64,000 nucleotides of DNA from Cyanodermella asteris (lineage: Eukaryota; Ascomycota; Lecanoromycetes; Ostropales; Stictidaceae): contig UYJD01000005.1 of NCBI GenBank assembly GCA_900618795.1, forward strand, positions 769,570 to 833,569. The letters are read 5' to 3'. Shown here piece by piece: positions 22,211 to 32,800 of this stretch. A model generated the notes under the pieces. That model was not told the DNA's origin. It made no database searches and saw only the letters and a program-made list of their open reading frames with translations. The position numbers and the translations under genes were made by a program. Each line of letters starts with the position of its first letter. Within the stretch, counting starts at the first letter, position 1.

Positions 22211-24314
22211 TTACTTTTTACTGGGTGGAGAATCTGATGTTCCTGCTTCCAAGGTATGACTGTGATTGGTTGCCTTCACAATTTGAGCGTGGTCTGCTTC
22301 AAGTTAGCCAAGTCGGAGCAATGAACAGAGTAGCCAACTTACCAAGTTGCTCGCATTTAGGTGTGTTCGCCACCCAAGGATCCGCTAGGACGTCCTCGAG
22401 CGTGGCTCGATTTCTCGGTTCGACTTCGAGCATACGCGAGATGATGTTTCTAGACTCTCGCGGGAGCAATCTAAGCAACCGCCACGGTCCTTTGATGACT
22501 TCCTGCTCCTTGGGCTTCGCGACCGAGCCATTGCTGGTTGGAACCTGCTCGGAGGATTTGTGCTGCTCAGGACCCGATGGACGTCGCGTTATTATGTCTG
22601 ATTGAGAGCCCGGTGTTGGCTGGGAGACGAAAAGCTTGTAAGAATTGTCCGTCATGCGAGGTGCCTTCCAAGGAAACCTCCTGAGCGACATGCAGGCAAA
22701 GATGATGGCCAGGGACCAAATGTCGACGGCCGCCGCATTGTACTTGTTGTTGTCATAGACCTCAGGAGCGAGATAAGGATCCGATCCGACAATCCCGCTC
22801 GAAAGCACGATATCGCTCTCCATCGGATATTTGAAAACCACGGCAGAACCGAAGTCGATGAGTTTCATGATTCCGTGCTCGTTGATGACCACATTGTCCA
22901 GCTTGAGATCACGATGCGCAAGACCCATACTGTGAAGATATGAGACTCCGGCAACGATCTGCAGAAAGCAGCAGGCAATTTCCTCCCTGCTCATCTTGCC
23001 AGTCATCACCGTTGCAAAAAGGTCGTATGGGGCGTATTCCATGACTTCGTACCAATGTGCTTTTTCGTTGATGATGTCCAATGTCTCAATGATGTTGCCA
23101 TGGTGTAAGGTAGAGCCAATGCAGAACTCGGCGGTGACCTTCTTGTTGTACTCCCTCTCGGATTCGTGCGGATGTCGATCTCTAAACTGCTTCACGGCGA
23201 ATGTGACTCCATCACTACTTCGTTTGAGGATCCGAACAGAGCCTCCTGCGCCTGACCCAAGCACCTTCCCGAATTTGCCGTACTTGGCCTGTAAGCTGTG
23301 TTCGTCGCCAAATGGCACGTTAGGTACCATAGATCCGGGGGGAGTCTTGTAACCGGACTTTTCTTTTTCAGGCTTAGCTGGCCTGGCGACTGACGGGGAA
23401 CGAGACCGCTTGCCGCCTCCTCCATGACCGAATCTGAAAAAGCGCTTCAAATCCGCCATGGAAGAGTGCTTGGTTTCCTGCTCTCCATGATGCTTGCGCG
23501 GATGTAGGAGCCCGCTATGATGCTTGTCGGGTTTGTCCTGTGGTGGTTTCAATTCTGATGACGCAGCTGAGGAGGGCGCATGTGGTGAGCTACCGATTTT
23601 CGAGCTACGCTTGGCATCTCGACCATCAAACTTGAACCTAGCCTCGACAGCATCGACATTTCGAGAAGGCAGAGGTCTTTTGCTGCGAATGTAAGGATCC
23701 TCCTTGCCGGCGCCCGGAGTGGTCGGACGGCTCCAGGCCGTTGGAGGTGTGGTTGTCCCCGTGCCAGATCTGGATCCAGGACGAGGCCTACCAGGACTCT
23801 GATCCCTCGAAGAAACACCTTTCTTGCCATCTGCTTCTTGGTGCCTGGCCGGTTCGGACGGCTGAGGAGTCATCTCGTTGGGCATTGAGCTAGTTATCGA
23901 CTGGTATCTCTCCCTAGAAGACGCAGCCGAAAGTGGAGGAGTCATTGCAGCGAGTGCGGGAGATGGGCGAGACACCGAACCTTGTCTTGACGGCCCTTCG
24001 CTGGACACGACGCGGGACACGGGTACGGAGACTGGCTCGAAAACGCCATGATTCATCCGCTTCTGCTGGAGATGTGTGTTGCGCAGCGACTGGGATAAGT
24101 TCCTCAGATCCTCCTGCTCTTTTTCGGTAATTCTGCCCTTTGTGCCTTCGGCTGTAGCGGTGTCTACGTTTGCGATGCTGCTCCGAGGAGAGAACTCCTT
24201 CTCCTCGGCGTGGGATGCAAATCGCACGCCGGCCGGCTGTGCAGATGCATGATTGTCGATCTGCTGTGCGGACGGCTGAGCAGCATGAATGGTACCCTCG
24301 CGCTGGAGTTCCAT
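22211..24314 (-). CDS. HAL4/Sat4-family serine/threonine protein kinase
   Basis: Two exons (24314-22343, 22293-22211; 49-nt intron), 684 residues. A long disordered N-terminus (1 to about 340, rich in Ser, Pro and basic residues) precedes the kinase domain at about 346-650. Visible hallmarks are the glycine loop GSGAGGSV, Lys375 in FAVKQF, HRDLKLDN with Asp469, DFGSA, a GSDPYLAPEVY activation segment and DIWSLAIIFACM. These features, in particular the SAVVF...GIVGSDPY segment, fit the fungal HAL4/SAT4/Ppk8 group, which controls plasma-membrane K+ transport and nutrient permease stability in yeast. Splicing the last intron restores a C-terminus, NHSHTLEAG, that resembles the HSHTL/HEHTL tail of the family. 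Without splicing the frame would stop early at WLT. Confidence 0.88.
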
Positions 24315-25737
24315 GTCGGCGATTTTGGTGCCACGAACCAGTCGTGAGGGGCAGTGGGAAGTAAAAACGCAAGGCCCAATATGGATTCTTTGGGCGCAAG
24401 GATGGCGAAGAAAACGGACGGAAGACCGGAATGCAGAGCGACAGAGATAAGATCAGATCAGGAGGCGAAGTTAGTGGCCGGGTGGGCAAGGTGAGGATGG
24501 GGCGGAAGGTGAATGGGTCGTACAGATGAGCAGTAAGTGGAAGCGAAGGAAGTAAGCAAGTAAGGATGGGATGGTGGAGAGCTCGGCAGCATTTACAAGA
24601 TGGACTTGTGCGTGCGTGTGTGCTCCCTCAGCACCCCACGACGACAGAACGTCACCAGAAGGCGAGCGGCGGGGTGCAACAGTGACGCCCACTGCTCTGT
24701 CTCACGCCGGAGCTCCAGCTTCAGGGTCGACGGCACGGCTGTGAGACTCGATCTGGCTTGTGCCTGCGCTGCTCAAGGGGTGTTCCTGCTGGTGCTGCTG
24801 CGCACACTCAAGGCTGATGCTGATCTGTGGTTTGACAAGAAGCCGGGTGTACGGGTCTGCACGCCGCTGGAAGTCTCGCGAGAAAATCTGACGAGTACGA
24901 TTGAAATTGCTTCAGGAAAACAGTTGCAGCCTCGCTGACTATGACAGATGCAGCGGCGTATCATCTACTAGTACTTACGATCAGCCGGCCTGTCGAGCTG
25001 TCGCGACCTCATCGGCCAGCCTCGGATGAACTTCACGGACGTGGCGACGAGGTGGCCAATTGCAGCGTTGGCCTTGGCTGCAGTGGTCGCCCTTGGACGA
25101 TAACGAAGCTGAATTTTGGAACGTTGTAAAATTGGAATCCCCGAAAGTCTGTCTTGCTATGGTACGATACTGTACTGCAAGCTATGGCCTGTCCTGAGCT
25201 GCCGCCAGGATCTCCAAGCACTGCCCGCCTCGCAAATTTCGTCGCTCAACAGAGGAAACTTGATCATCCCTGCAGATTTTTCCTGATGCTGGCTGCCGGC
25301 CTGTCGCAGCATGACTGCTGACATGTGAAAGGCACAGCTCAACCTCGACACCACCATGCCGCCGTCTTCACCAAAGGCTGCCGACCAGCTCGAACAGCCG
25401 ATAGAGCAACATTGACGCATGCGACCACACCCTCTTGCCTATCCATCCGCGCCACTGCCCTCAGATATGAGCCATTTTCGTGTCGCAGTCCCAAGCGGTG
25501 AAGACTGAAGAGGCACTCCAAATTAGGAGAAACTCACAAAGGAAGCACTCGATGATGATCAGCTTTCAGCAACCCGTTCCTTCGCTTTGCAACCTCGACC
25601 GCATGGCCAGAATGCTGCAAGAATCCGCTCATGTCTTTCACAAGCATCCTTCACCTTGTTGCCTGTTGGAGCAAATTGTGGCTGCATTATGGTCGCATCA
25701 AAGCGCGCAACCTTGCCTTGTCCGCATACTACTAGAC
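24315..25737. other. Gene-poor region, kinase promoter at left
   Basis: The left 400 bp should hold the kinase leader and promoter. The open frame 24600-24938 (+) has no recognisable motif and overlaps the presumed leader. No gene supported. Confidence 0.45.
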
Positions 25738-25740
25738 CAG

Positions 25741-26053
25741 TAAAAGACTTCAAACACCCGGAAAATTGGACAAAAGACTATGTACAACCCCCTGCTCGCG
25801 ACTTTCGGCCCGCCTCTCCGGTTAGTCACCCGAGCGAGCGAGTGATTGGGGGGTTAGTGGTCAGAATTAGGGGATGGGGTTCGGGTTATTTGGAGTGTCT
25901 TTAACGCGAAGCCCCTCGAGCGCAGCGACGGTCAGGATATTAGGCGTTATAGGTGGGATTAGTTGATCTCTTTAGCTAGGCTACTCAGTGGTTGACTAGG
26001 GGGGTGGGTGGGTAGTCTTTTATTAAACTTCGTAGGGGTTTGAAGTCTTTTTA
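25741..26053. mobile_element. 313-bp TIR element (MITE-like), flanked by CAG duplication
   Basis: The ends are inverted copies: the left starts TAAAAGACTTCAAACACCC and the right, read in reverse complement, starts TAAAAAGACTTCAAACCCC. Similarity continues loosely for about 50 bp, including a second shared AAAAGACTA on each side. The triplet CAG stands directly outside both ends (25738-25740 and 26054-26056), fitting a 3-bp target duplication. The interior is rich in TTAG and TA steps and poor in open frames, suggesting repeat-induced mutation of a non-autonomous DNA transposon. No transposase is encoded. The superfamily is undetermined. Confidence 0.7.
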
Positions 26054-26056
26054 CAG

Positions 26057-27030
26057 TACCGCATACTAAACGGAAAGCTCGGCCGTCCATGAGCACCAGC
26101 TTACTTCTGTACTACTGTCGTAGGGATTATGTCTTGCACACCTCCACTGCAGTACGCGATCCTGTGTACCAAGTTCGACGCATTGGCACTTTACCTAAAA
26201 GAGAAGAGAGGTCACCAATCATTAGAGACCGATCAACGCACGCAAGCTGAAACAAAAACAACAACGCCAAGGTGCTGAAGGGGATGTGCAAAAAACTTCC
26301 CAGCGACACTGTACAGTAGTTCGATGCTGCGGTCTGCTGAGTGGTGAACGGAGTACTGTATTGAAGAGTCACGTTTTGCGCTTCCGTCCGATCCCGATCC
26401 CGAGGACGATTGTGCATCGAAACTTTGATCCTGTCCGCCCCGATTTCCGAACCTGAAATCGTCGCAGTTCAGCCACTGACGGCTGCCTCCGAAGTGTCCA
26501 TTAAATTTGCGCTTAATTCTACGGCCGTAGAACTTATTGCATCTTCAGACTGCACGCTGTGTTGCCTGTTTCCTCAGACGTTGGCTTCTTAGCCGCATCT
26601 TTATACATCTGCCTAGCTACCGGCCGCAAGCCGTTCAATTCCGACAACCAAATCTCGGTTTGCAGATTGTCTGCCAGGCTGCAAAATTACCATGTAATAA
26701 TGATTCGTGGCTGGACCCTTGAATGTCCTCTGACATTGTACCTGACAACTCTCGCCGTACGCAGGATGTGAGTGGCAAATATCGCGAGGAGGCCGAACAG
26801 CTTGCCTCGGCATCGAACTTCCAACGTGCCTGCAAGCGAAGTAGAATCCCGTCCGAGTGCATCGTACAGTGTCGCAACCTCAAAGTCCTCTCGGAACCCA
26901 ATCGGCTGGTCGCCGTTCACCACCAACCCCTTGCTCAAGAGAGGCCTCCGTGACTCCGCGCTATGCCGTAGAAAAAATGCTGTACAATATCTCGAGATCT
27001 CCAGCCCCTTAGGTTTCGTACCACCTCCCC
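26057..27030. other. Intergenic, one unrecognised open frame
   Basis: Opposite-strand open frames of 109 and 132 codons overlap each other near 26690-27100. Neither shows a motif I recognise, and their right ends run into the L11 gene. I do not call a gene here. Confidence 0.4.
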
Positions 27031-27540
27031 TCAAGGAACCACTGCGATACCGACCGACCTCGCAGAAGCAATCACGCTCTTGCAAAGGCCCTCAAGGCTG
27101 ATTCCCGACAATCGAGCTTCCGACTGCTTGACTTTGGCGATTTCATAAACGTGTTTCAGAGAGATTGTGCCAACACTCTCGTGCCCAGGCTTTTCTGCCC
27201 CTCGGACCCTTCCTTTTCGCTCGCCAACGTTCGCCGCCTGAAATAGTAGCCATGATGTTGTAGGTGTCCGTATCTCGAAGTGAAACGATCGGTCTGGTCG
27301 TACGGTCACGCGAGCTGGAATCGGTGTGCCAGCGTTGATGTGTGCAGTTCGGGCGTTGAACTCCTATAAACGTGTCAGAGGCGATTGACAAATTTCCGGT
27401 TGACCAACCTTGCAAAAGTCCATCGACTTGACACCTTTAGAACCCAGAGCCGGACCAACTGGAGGGCTCGGAGACGCTTGACCAGCTCCAACAATGAGCT
27501 TGACGATCGAGTCCTTCTGTGCGACCTTCCTGGAAGCCAT
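27031..27540 (-). CDS. MRPL19: Mitochondrial large-subunit ribosomal protein uL11m (MRPL19)
   Basis: Two exons (27540-27409, 27363-27031; 45-nt intron), 154 residues. The first exon reads [20 protein letters not shown] then [20 protein letters not shown], the L11 signature with the conserved Pro-rich hinge. The second exon continues with [34 protein letters not shown] and, at the C-terminus, [16 protein letters not shown]-like and [10 protein letters not shown] segments. L11 binds the GTPase-associated centre of the large rRNA. The intron donor is GTTGGT, a weak variant, but splicing is required to keep the frame. The gene is divergent from svf1 with 256 bp between the starts. A longer in-frame N-terminus begins upstream, but homologs start at MASRK-like sequence. 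Confidence 0.92.
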
Positions 27541-27796
27541 TGCGATATCCGCGGTATGATGCGACGCAGGCAACAAGATGGTCTGTTGTGCTTGTGACTG
27601 AACAATCGCCCTGCGCTGCTTCCCTGTCGCCGAAGTTGAGACGTTCTTCGCTAAAGCTCAGGCCGGAAACCGACGGAGAGCTTCCCGACGCGCTAGACCC
27701 AAAGAGATCGTCGGCGATGGCCCACAGCTGCTCATGTCAGGCGCATATCTTTGCTGGTTCTTTCATATCCATCGAGATCAGTCGAAACAAGGCATC
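27541..27796. promoter_or_regulatory. Shared divergent promoter, uL11m (-) and svf1 (+)
   Basis: Only 256 bp separate the two start codons, so the regulatory sequences must overlap. I see no specific binding motif I would defend. Confidence 0.5.
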
Positions 27797-29089
27797 ATGA
27801 ATTGGCTGAAGCAACAGTAGGTAGCCCGCCACCGGTGTGGTTCAAAGCGTCGTCGCTGACCTTTGGCAAAGGGCAGCAAACATTGCCGGCACTCAGGAGC
27901 CCATCTATGGCCCCTCTGCCATTAGAGCGGTCGGCAAACAGCCAGGAGAGCCTGCATACACTGAGCTCACCCGCAACGATCTGAAATGGGTTGCTCCAGA
28001 AGGCACGTCGGTCGAGACGCAAACCTTCTATCTGTTCGCCAAGAGCGGGCATATCGCCATGGCGCAGGTCATCTATAGCAATGTGGCGTAAGGACCCCAT
28101 TTCGGCATACACATTTATTCCTAACCATCTTAGTGGCCTCCGAACCACCGCCCAATTCAACAGCAAGATCTTCTATCCTAACCAAGAGAAGCCCAACTTG
28201 TGGTCGTCCGACCCTTTGTCCGGATACCGCTTCTCCCCGGACCACACTGCATTTCATGCCAACGGCTGCTCCATCGAACTCAGTGACGATGGAAACACCT
28301 ATCGGATCAAGTCTACAACAAACAAGCAATGCATCGTCGATCTGAAGATTCAGCGTATAGCTCCTGGATTTCAAGCGGGCAAGACCGGCCAATCGTTCTT
28401 CGGAACAGACCCCAACAAGCCTTGGGGCACTATGCGCCATGCATTTTGGCCGAGATGCCAGAGCTCAGGTACCTTTGTCACCAAGGACGGTCCTATCGAC
28501 TTTGACGATGGCCAAGCACTTTTCATCCATGCCCTCCAGGGAATGAAGCCACACCACGCGGCTGCTCGCTGGAACTTCATTGATTTCCAAGGCCCATCCT
28601 TCTCTGCGGTGCTCATGGAATTCACTACTCCCGCTTCGTACGGTAGCACCACCGTGGGCGTCGGCGGTATCGTCAAAGATGGCCAGCTGCTGCTTGCTGG
28701 TTCCGACAACACCGTCAAACACCTTGCTACCACCGAAGGCACAGACAACGACTGGCCCGCGCCGACGGCAATTGAGTTCAAGTGGAATGGGGAGACACCT
28801 GACGGCAAGGCTGTGTCCGCCGCGCTTTCGGGCGACTTTGGCAAGCGTCTTGACCGGGTTGATGTCATGGCTGAGGTTCCTGGCTTTATAAAGGCCTTTG
28901 TTGGACACGCCACCGGGTAAGAGCCCATCCACCCATCGCTCTGATATCATGCTTACATTCGACAGTATCAAGCCATACATCTATCAATACTCACCCCAGC
29001 AACGCCTGAAGCTCAAAGTTACTGTTGATGGCCAAGAGCACGGAGAAGAAGGCCAGATCTTCTCCGAAGCAACGTTCATCTCGGCATAG
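27797..29089 (+). CDS. svf1: Survival factor 1 (Svf1), lipocalin-like stress protein
   Basis: Rebuilt from four exons: 27797-27816, 27872-28087, 28134-28916 and 28966-29089 (introns 55, 46 and 49 nt), 380 residues, all junctions in frame. The N-terminus [20 protein letters not shown] is the family start: an amphipathic helix followed by the conserved [10 protein letters not shown]. Further hallmarks are [52 protein letters not shown] and the closing [14 protein letters not shown]. Svf1 supports survival under oxidative and cold stress in yeast and has been linked to ceramide movement from ER to Golgi. The first coding exon is only 20 nt. Family call is firm; the lipid role is carried over from yeast. 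Confidence 0.94.
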
Positions 29090-29819
29090 GGTTGCCGCCC
29101 ACAGCGCAAGAGCAGAAAATGAACGACCTCATGTTTTACCTGCAATAACCTCGGGCATTGGGATGGTTGGAAACGCGTAGTCCAAGCGCCCACCGCATTC
29201 AAGCATGAATAGCAAATTAATAACGTGCACGTTGAGCCAGCAGCTGGACTGAAGACACGAGTCTGTTTCGTAGAATGATAATAATTTTCTGAGCTCTAGT
29301 GATTGCCTCTACATCCCTGCAGTGATACGTTCATGCCCACTACGTCCAGGGCCTTTAAGGCTCCAGATCCAGGGGGAGATCAGAGTGCTGCAACAAATTG
29401 CTGCTGTCCGTCGCCACGGTTGAGGCTCAATGTCGAGGAAAAAAGACTTTCCGGTCGAAAGAGATGCACGATGTCAGCACCTTTGATCGGATAAGGTATT
29501 GGAGGCGCTGCAGATTTGCTCATTTCAAGTTAGAACAAAGACGGCAGGATGCTTGCAGGGTTTCACTGCGGAGACGCGCCTTCACAAGGCTGCTGGTTGA
29601 CGTTTGCTGTCTTGGCGGTACCGCTTGCAAGGGGCGGCGCGGCGTTAGCATCGCGCTCCCGAAGTAAACTCATAACCGCGTCCAATAAACGGGGTCATTT
29701 CGCCCTTAACGTCTACGCCCAACGCATCGCCACGTCCACGCCACGACTGTCTAGCGGAGGAGTACAGTGCTGGCATCATCACGTCCATGTCTCTCGCGAG
29801 ATAACCTACACAATCGACC
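29090..29819. other. Intergenic: dynein heavy chain promoter
   Basis: Contains the svf1 3' untranslated region and the promoter and leader of the dynein heavy chain. No other feature recognised. Confidence 0.5.
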
Positions 29820-32800
29820 ATGGAGGTCGCATCCAGAGGGGCGCCAAATGGGCTGGACCCATCGCCGGCGGAAGGCAGCTTCGAGCCCACGGCCTTGTTG
29901 GAGCATCTCTCGAGTCTGATCCGCATAACGCTGGGCGCAACAGGTGCAGACCTGGAAGCTCCCGGTAGTTTGCTGTCAAAGGCGAAGAGAAGGGACACTA
30001 TACAACGATGCTCACGTTTCGCCTCGGAAGTGCAGACGGCCTTGTACGTGCAAAAGGACATTTTGGCCTCGGAACACGTCAATGGCACGAACGGTACAAC
30101 CGGTACGGAATCAGTTGTAGAAACGAGGATGGCTCTAATCAGATGTACAGGTTCTCCAGTTCACTTCACCTACTCCCTTTCCAATGAAATATCCTCTTCT
30201 TCAGATACCCTTGCCTCTATCGCTTTAATAAAACGACCTACACCCCTTGACCCCGACACGCCAATTGCTGCACAAGTCCAGGTCATCCAGCTTCCAGGCC
30301 TAGCGATAATAGGTGGAGCCGAAGCGTCGACGTCTACGCCTTTCGAGGTGCTGCATTCGATAGTGCATCATGCGTTGGCCCCATACTTTGACGCCAACAC
30401 GAAGAGTCAGGATCAAGGAAATGGACTCAAGAACAAGTACGACGTGGACTCGAGGAGTGGAGTTCCTAGTACGAAGAAGAAGCTGGCCGAATTAGAGCTC
30501 AGTCTATTACACTTGCAGAAGAATGTTGAAATTCCTGAGCTTCACCTTGCTCCGCCCGAGGTTATCCAGGATGTTATCAAGACCGCCACTGCGAATGGAC
30601 TGCGCCCGACTTTCGATCAGATACCGTCATCACTCCTTTCGGACAGTCGATTCCTCAATGAGCTCCAAAACCACGTCAACGGATGGATCAAGTCGATACA
30701 GAGCATCACAAAGCTTTCAAGAGACCCGGAAGTGTCTTCGGCAACGCAAGAGATCAGTATCTGGCTGACAATGGAGACAACTTTGCAGAACATCGAGCAA
30801 CAACTCAAGAGCGACGGCGTCAACCTGACGATGGAAGTGTTGAAGCATGCAAAGCGATATCAGGCCACAGTCAGCTTCGACAGTGATACCGGTCTAAAGG
30901 AAGCGTCTGAGAAGGTCCAGAAGTACAACCTTCTTATGCGAGACTTTCCGTTGGACGAACTGCTTGCTGCAACATCCCTCAGCAAGATAAGCGACGCACT
31001 CGATTCGATCTTCAGCCATCTGAACAAGAAGCTCCGAGTCTCGCCCTATCCAATTCCTCGAGCTTTGAACCTTGTTTCAGCCATTTCAGGCGACCTCGAG
31101 CGACAAATATTGTCACTTGTACACGGCAGGAGCCTGATGCACCTCGACTACAATGAATTCCTGATCGTCATGGATAGTGCCGAGGCTGTCTTTAAGAATT
31201 GGGACGAGCACATTAAAGATTTCACAAATACAGCTCGTGACACCGTTCGTCGCCGGAATGACAAGTTCATTCCGATTCGAATCAGCCCTCGACATGATGC
31301 CACTCAGGAAAGGCTAAGCTATATCAAAACGTTTCGTATCAATCATGAGCAGCTGCAGCGAACGATTGTGAATGTTCTTGGAGCCAGGGCCCAGACATCT
31401 CCCTTTCAAGAGGATGAGAAAGTGGACAGCGCCGTCATTGTCGAGGAAATTGGCGACGTAGATGCGGTTGAGGAAGTCCAGCAAGCCTATGCCTCGATTC
31501 GAGACGTGAACGTGCTTGACACTTCTCCAGAAGGCACTGAAATCTGGGCGCAGGCAGAGGCCACATACAACGAGCGCACTTCACGGGTGGAAAATACCAT
31601 CATCGCGCGCTTACGAGATCGCCTGGCTACTGCAAAGAACTCCGCGGAAATGTTTCGAGTGTTCTCCAAATTCAATGCCCTTTTTGTGAGGCCGAAGATT
31701 CGTGGCGCCATCAGCGAATACCAGACACAGTTGATCGACAACGTGAAAGCGGACATTGCAGCGCTTCATGAGCGCTTCAAACGCCAGTATGGCCGTTCCG
31801 ACGAACGGTTGATGGCTCAAGTTCGCGACATACCCAATGTCTCTGGTGCCATCATCTGGGCTCGTCAGATCGAGCGGCAACTAGATGCATACCTGCGAAA
31901 GGTCGAGGACGTGCTGGGCAAAGACTGGGCCCTGCACACGGAGGGCCAGAAACTGCAAGTCGAAGGGATGAACTTCCGGAAGAAGCTCGACACGAGGCCC
32001 ATCTTCGAAGCTTGGCTTCAAGACATGCAAAGACGGAAGGTTCGCGTCTCTGGAAGGCTTTTCGGGTTGCAGAGAAATCGAGCACAAGACAACATGCTAG
32101 AGCTGCGAGTCGTCTTTGACCATCATGTCGTGACACTCTTCAAGGAAGTGCGCAACCTCTTCTGGCTCCAATTTCAAGTCCCGCACGCCATCAACACAGT
32201 TGCCAAGGAAGCTCGCCGGGTGTACCCTTTCGCTGTGACACTGATGGACAGTGTCAGGACGTTCACACAGACCTGCAAGACCATGGGAGAAATCCCGGAG
32301 GTCGCAGTGCTGGTATCTGGTTATCTTCGAGCCGTGCAAGATTTGATCAGCAAAGGCATACCGGTCAAATGGGAGTCGTTTGCAAACACTTTCAACCTCA
32401 ACCGCACTGTTGGCATCGGCCCTGCTGCGCCAGAACGCCCGTTCAGCCAGAATGACTCTAAACATGTGCAGTTCATTCGTGACTTCAGCACTGCAGTCTC
32501 TCTGCTGCAAGAGAAGACAGATGCTCTGGTCACCATCAACGAAACAGTCGAGAAGGCCGTCACCGAACTTGCAACATGCCCCTACGAGGGTCAGGCTTTT
32601 ACAACTCGGCTTGACACGATACAAGGCGCTGTCGATCAGCTCAACCTGGAAAGTTACTCAAATCTCAAGAACTGGGTCAAGAAGCTCAATTCTCGACTGG
32701 AGGAAATCCTTGGGTCACGACTGCGCGGTGCGATGCATATATGGCTGGAGTCATTTAGCACGTTCGAGCTGGAGTCATTTCAGAAGAACGTGAGGCGACG

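Noticed and set aside
24600-24938. 112-codon plus-strand open frame
   Set aside because: It lies in the presumed promoter of the minus-strand kinase and has Cys/Arg-rich composition typical of translated GC-rich noncoding DNA.
26687-27085. 132-codon minus-strand open frame with some hydrophobic segments
   Set aside because: It overlaps a 109-codon frame on the other strand, runs into the L11 gene, and shows no motif I recognise.
32097-32624. Long minus-strand frames inside the dynein gene
   Set aside because: They are shadows of a strongly conserved coding strand with no motif of their own.
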